Source: Maridesulfovibrio zosterae DSM 11974 (GTDB lineage: Bacteria; Desulfobacterota; Desulfovibrionia; Desulfovibrionales; Desulfovibrionaceae). Taken from it: a DNA stretch of 64,000 nucleotides. The position numbers and the translations under genes are program-made. The stretch spans positions 36,835 through 100,834 of the forward strand of contig NZ_AUDC01000019.1 in assembly GCF_000425265.1 (NCBI RefSeq). The letters are read 5' to 3'. The notes under the pieces are model-generated. The model made no database searches and was not told the DNA's origin. It was given only the letters and a program-made list of their open reading frames with translations. Shown here piece by piece: positions 62,494 to 64,000 of this stretch (positions are counted from its first letter, which is position 1; each line of letters starts with the position of its first letter).

Positions 62494-63484
62494 TTTCAGG
62501 ACCTCCTTCCAAGAAAGCAATTAAGTCTGTGACAATTTCGCTTATGCATTGCTTCAGGCTCATATCTTTTGTGGAATTGCAGCCCGGAAGTTTTCCCCAC
62601 CCTTGAGTGATTGCATGCCACTGGAAGTAAAACTCGGAGCGGGCATTTTTGCGCAGGAGGCAGATATCAGGATTTATGGCGAAGTCCCGCAGGGTGAATT
62701 TCTCGATCAGCAGCATATAAGCATACATGGTTATTGCCGGACGCAGCGGTTCCATAATGTCAAGGGCGAGGCTGTATCTGTTCCTGCGTGTTGCGTGGAT
62801 AATTCCTATGCACGGATCAAGGCCGTGGAGCAATATCTGGTTGAGTGTTTCAGAATAAACCAACGTGCTGCACAGGGATAGCAGGGAATTGAACGGGTCG
62901 GTAGGTGGCCTGCGGATTCTTTTTTGGAAGCCCCACTTTGGTGGGAGCAGCTTTACATACAATGCGTAAAGGGATTTATCTGCGCCACCTTCAATTCCCA
63001 TTGTTGATATTTTTTGCTCGTTATTGATGAGTTTGAGTGTAGCAGTTTCGATTTCATTTCTTACCTTGATTGCATCTTCTGAGATGCCTTTCTTTTTTGC
63101 TGAATATTCAAGGCAATCGATAAGGGCGATGGTGGCAGCAAGCTTTTTGCCAAGGACGAATTTCTGGGCTTCAAGACTCTTGGTATAAGAGTACTTAGCC
63201 CTGAATTGCATCATGCGAACATCAATTTTGGCGTTTAGCCCTGCGCCTACCCAGCATTCATTACCATTGCCGCGTGATGGCAGGATTACGCAGGGGATGT
63301 TTCTGGTGGCCAGTTCTCCCCAGACAGTTGTTTCAACGTTTGCTTTTGAATACACAACCATTGACCCGATCCTACTGAAAGGAATACGCGAGCTGTTACC
63401 GTCCGGGAGTTTCACAACAAGTGATTTGCCGTCACGGATGATGGTTGTTCCTGATTTATCGATAATGAGGGTAACTGCGTTCAT
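62486..63484 (-). CDS. cas1: Cas1 integrase
   Basis: A 332-residue Cas1. The N-terminal beta domain (VVYSKANVETTVWGELATRNIPCVILPSRG) is followed by the helical catalytic domain: Glu in LVYSETLNQILLHGLDPCIGIIHA (Glu and His), then SLALDIMEPLRP with Asp. These are the metal-binding residues. It overlaps cas2 by 4 bases and the RT by 8. It inserts new spacers. Confidence 0.95.
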   Translation of the reverse strand: MNAVTLIIDKSGTTIIRDGKSLVVKLPDGNSSRIPFSRIGSMVVYSKANVETTVWGELATRNIPCVILPSRGNGNECWVGAGLNAKIDVRMMQFRAKYSYTKSLEAQKFVLGKKLAATIALIDCLEYSAKKKGISEDAIKVRNEIETATLKLINNEQKISTMGIEGGADKSLYALYVKLLPPKWGFQKRIRRPPTDPFNSLLSLCSTLVYSETLNQILLHGLDPCIGIIHATRRNRYSLALDIMEPLRPAITMYAYMLLIEKFTLRDFAINPDICLLRKNARSEFYFQWHAITQGWGKLPGCNSTKDMSLKQCISEIVTDLIAFLEGGPEND

Positions 63485-63783
63485 GAGAAATACCTCAGTA
63501 GGAAATTTGATACTTTTTTAAGAAATGTTGCTTCGCCATCAGAAGTGTTCAGCCAGATATCGTTGGCCGATCTTGCCGGGCATATCCAGACCGTATCTTC
63601 AGCATCATCAATCATTGCTTTCAGTCTGCGTATGGTATGCTTTTTTTGTTTTTCAGTGAGGTTAGCCGTAAATACGGACCTTTGTTCATGCAGGGCGAAT
63701 AGCTTTAGGTATCTGAAAATTTTGTTTAGTCTTTTGGGGTCGGTGATATCGTAAGTGATAATAAACCATCGTTTTCTATACAT
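63481..63783 (-). CDS. cas2: Cas2
   Basis: A 100-residue ferredoxin-like protein starting MYRKRWFIITYDITDPKRL, with the conserved Asp and the RSVFTANLTEKQ strand. It forms the integration complex with Cas1. ATG 63783 has AGGAG 6 bases upstream, which is better than the ATG at 63798. It is first of the cas2-cas1-RT run. Confidence 0.95.
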   Translation of the reverse strand: MYRKRWFIITYDITDPKRLNKIFRYLKLFALHEQRSVFTANLTEKQKKHTIRRLKAMIDDAEDTVWICPARSANDIWLNTSDGEATFLKKVSNFLLRYFS

Positions 63784-63801
63784 TGAATTCTCCTGCATGC
63801 C

Positions 63802-64000
63802 TTAAACTTTTAATTTCTTTGGAATGCGAGGATGGTATTTTCTTAAATCATTGGCCATGACTGCAGCCTTGAGTATTGAATTTTCCGGAATGGCTGTAAT
63901 CTCATCCAGTGAAGTCAGCCGGGCCATGAGCAGGCTGTCGTCTTCATCAATTGTGTTTTGCAGTTGCCCGAATAGTTCCTGTGCCTGACGCAGGCTCAGG
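63802..64000 (-). CDS. Partial gene upstream of cas2 (5' end beyond window)
   Basis: The minus-strand frame is open from the window edge to the TAA at 63804-63802. It gives a C-terminal fragment with QAQELFGQLQNTIDEDDSLL, DEITAIPENSILKAAVMAND and a basic end HPRIPKKLKV. No family recognised. It ends 19 bases before the cas2 ATG, so it is likely part of the same operon. Confidence 0.65.
   Translation of the reverse strand, partial: LSLRQAQELFGQLQNTIDEDDSLLMARLTSLDEITAIPENSILKAAVMANDLRKYHPRIPKKLKV

Overview
The window looks like a marine Desulfovibrio-type sulfate reducer (Desulfovibrionaceae, Deltaproteobacteria/Desulfobacterota). The evidence is a periplasmic selenocysteine formate dehydrogenase with its Fe-S partner and FdhE, an FmdE/MoeA-like molybdopterin protein, a TPP-riboswitch-controlled thiSGHFE operon and a SEC-C-tagged methionine aminopeptidase. 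This is inferred from gene content; no database was searched.

Region 1 (1-20050) is mostly core chromosome: a PEP-synthase-like protein, a phosphatase/YkgJ fusion, YaiI, the formate dehydrogenase locus (FmdE-MoCF protein, ModE-like regulator, fdhA with in-frame UGA, fdhB, fdhE), the thiamine operon, phoU, map and yjdM. It ends with AT-rich orphan genes and a decayed adenosine-deaminase tail.

Region 2 (20200-44250) is an integrated mobile element. It opens with an IS3 transposase remnant and the 3' half of a tRNA-Leu(UAA), the likely attachment-site scar. These are followed by a tyrosine integrase, phage-type regulators (excisionase-like, CII-like, divergent HTH pair) and a NERD nuclease cassette bounded by 150-bp direct repeats. 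Cargo includes a four-gene secreted-protein cluster (lipoprotein, Ser-rich protein with a repeated PSIxDLMG motif, CHAP amidase, LPP20-like), a frameshifted unknown gene and a complete type I restriction-modification operon with a YgjP-like metallopeptidase and a GIY-YIG protein. A mobilization module follows: ten tandem decamers, an IncP-like oriT, a Rha regulator, MobC and a MOBP relaxase.

Region 3 (44263-48179) is a tight seven-gene minus-strand operon. It encodes an ExbB/TolQ-like and an ExbD/TolR-like protein plus five membrane-anchored or secreted proteins of no recognised family. It is the best candidate here for an undescribed system.

Region 4 (48300-64000) is a type III-D-like CRISPR-Cas locus with two arrays that share a duplicated leader. 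Its repeats differ by compensatory stem mutations. The locus has a Cas10 with GGDD but no HD domain, a chain of Cas7/Cas5-type RAMP proteins, Cas6, a NE0113-type CARF ring nuclease, and a separate block of a two-TM SAVED/CARF-like membrane protein, Csx3 and an orphan 111-aa protein. A cas2-cas1-reverse transcriptase operon completes it. Together the genes suggest a circuit: RT-Cas1-Cas2 acquires spacers (possibly from RNA), the Cas10 complex makes cyclic oligoadenylate on target recognition, a membrane protein responds, and two ring nucleases switch the signal off.
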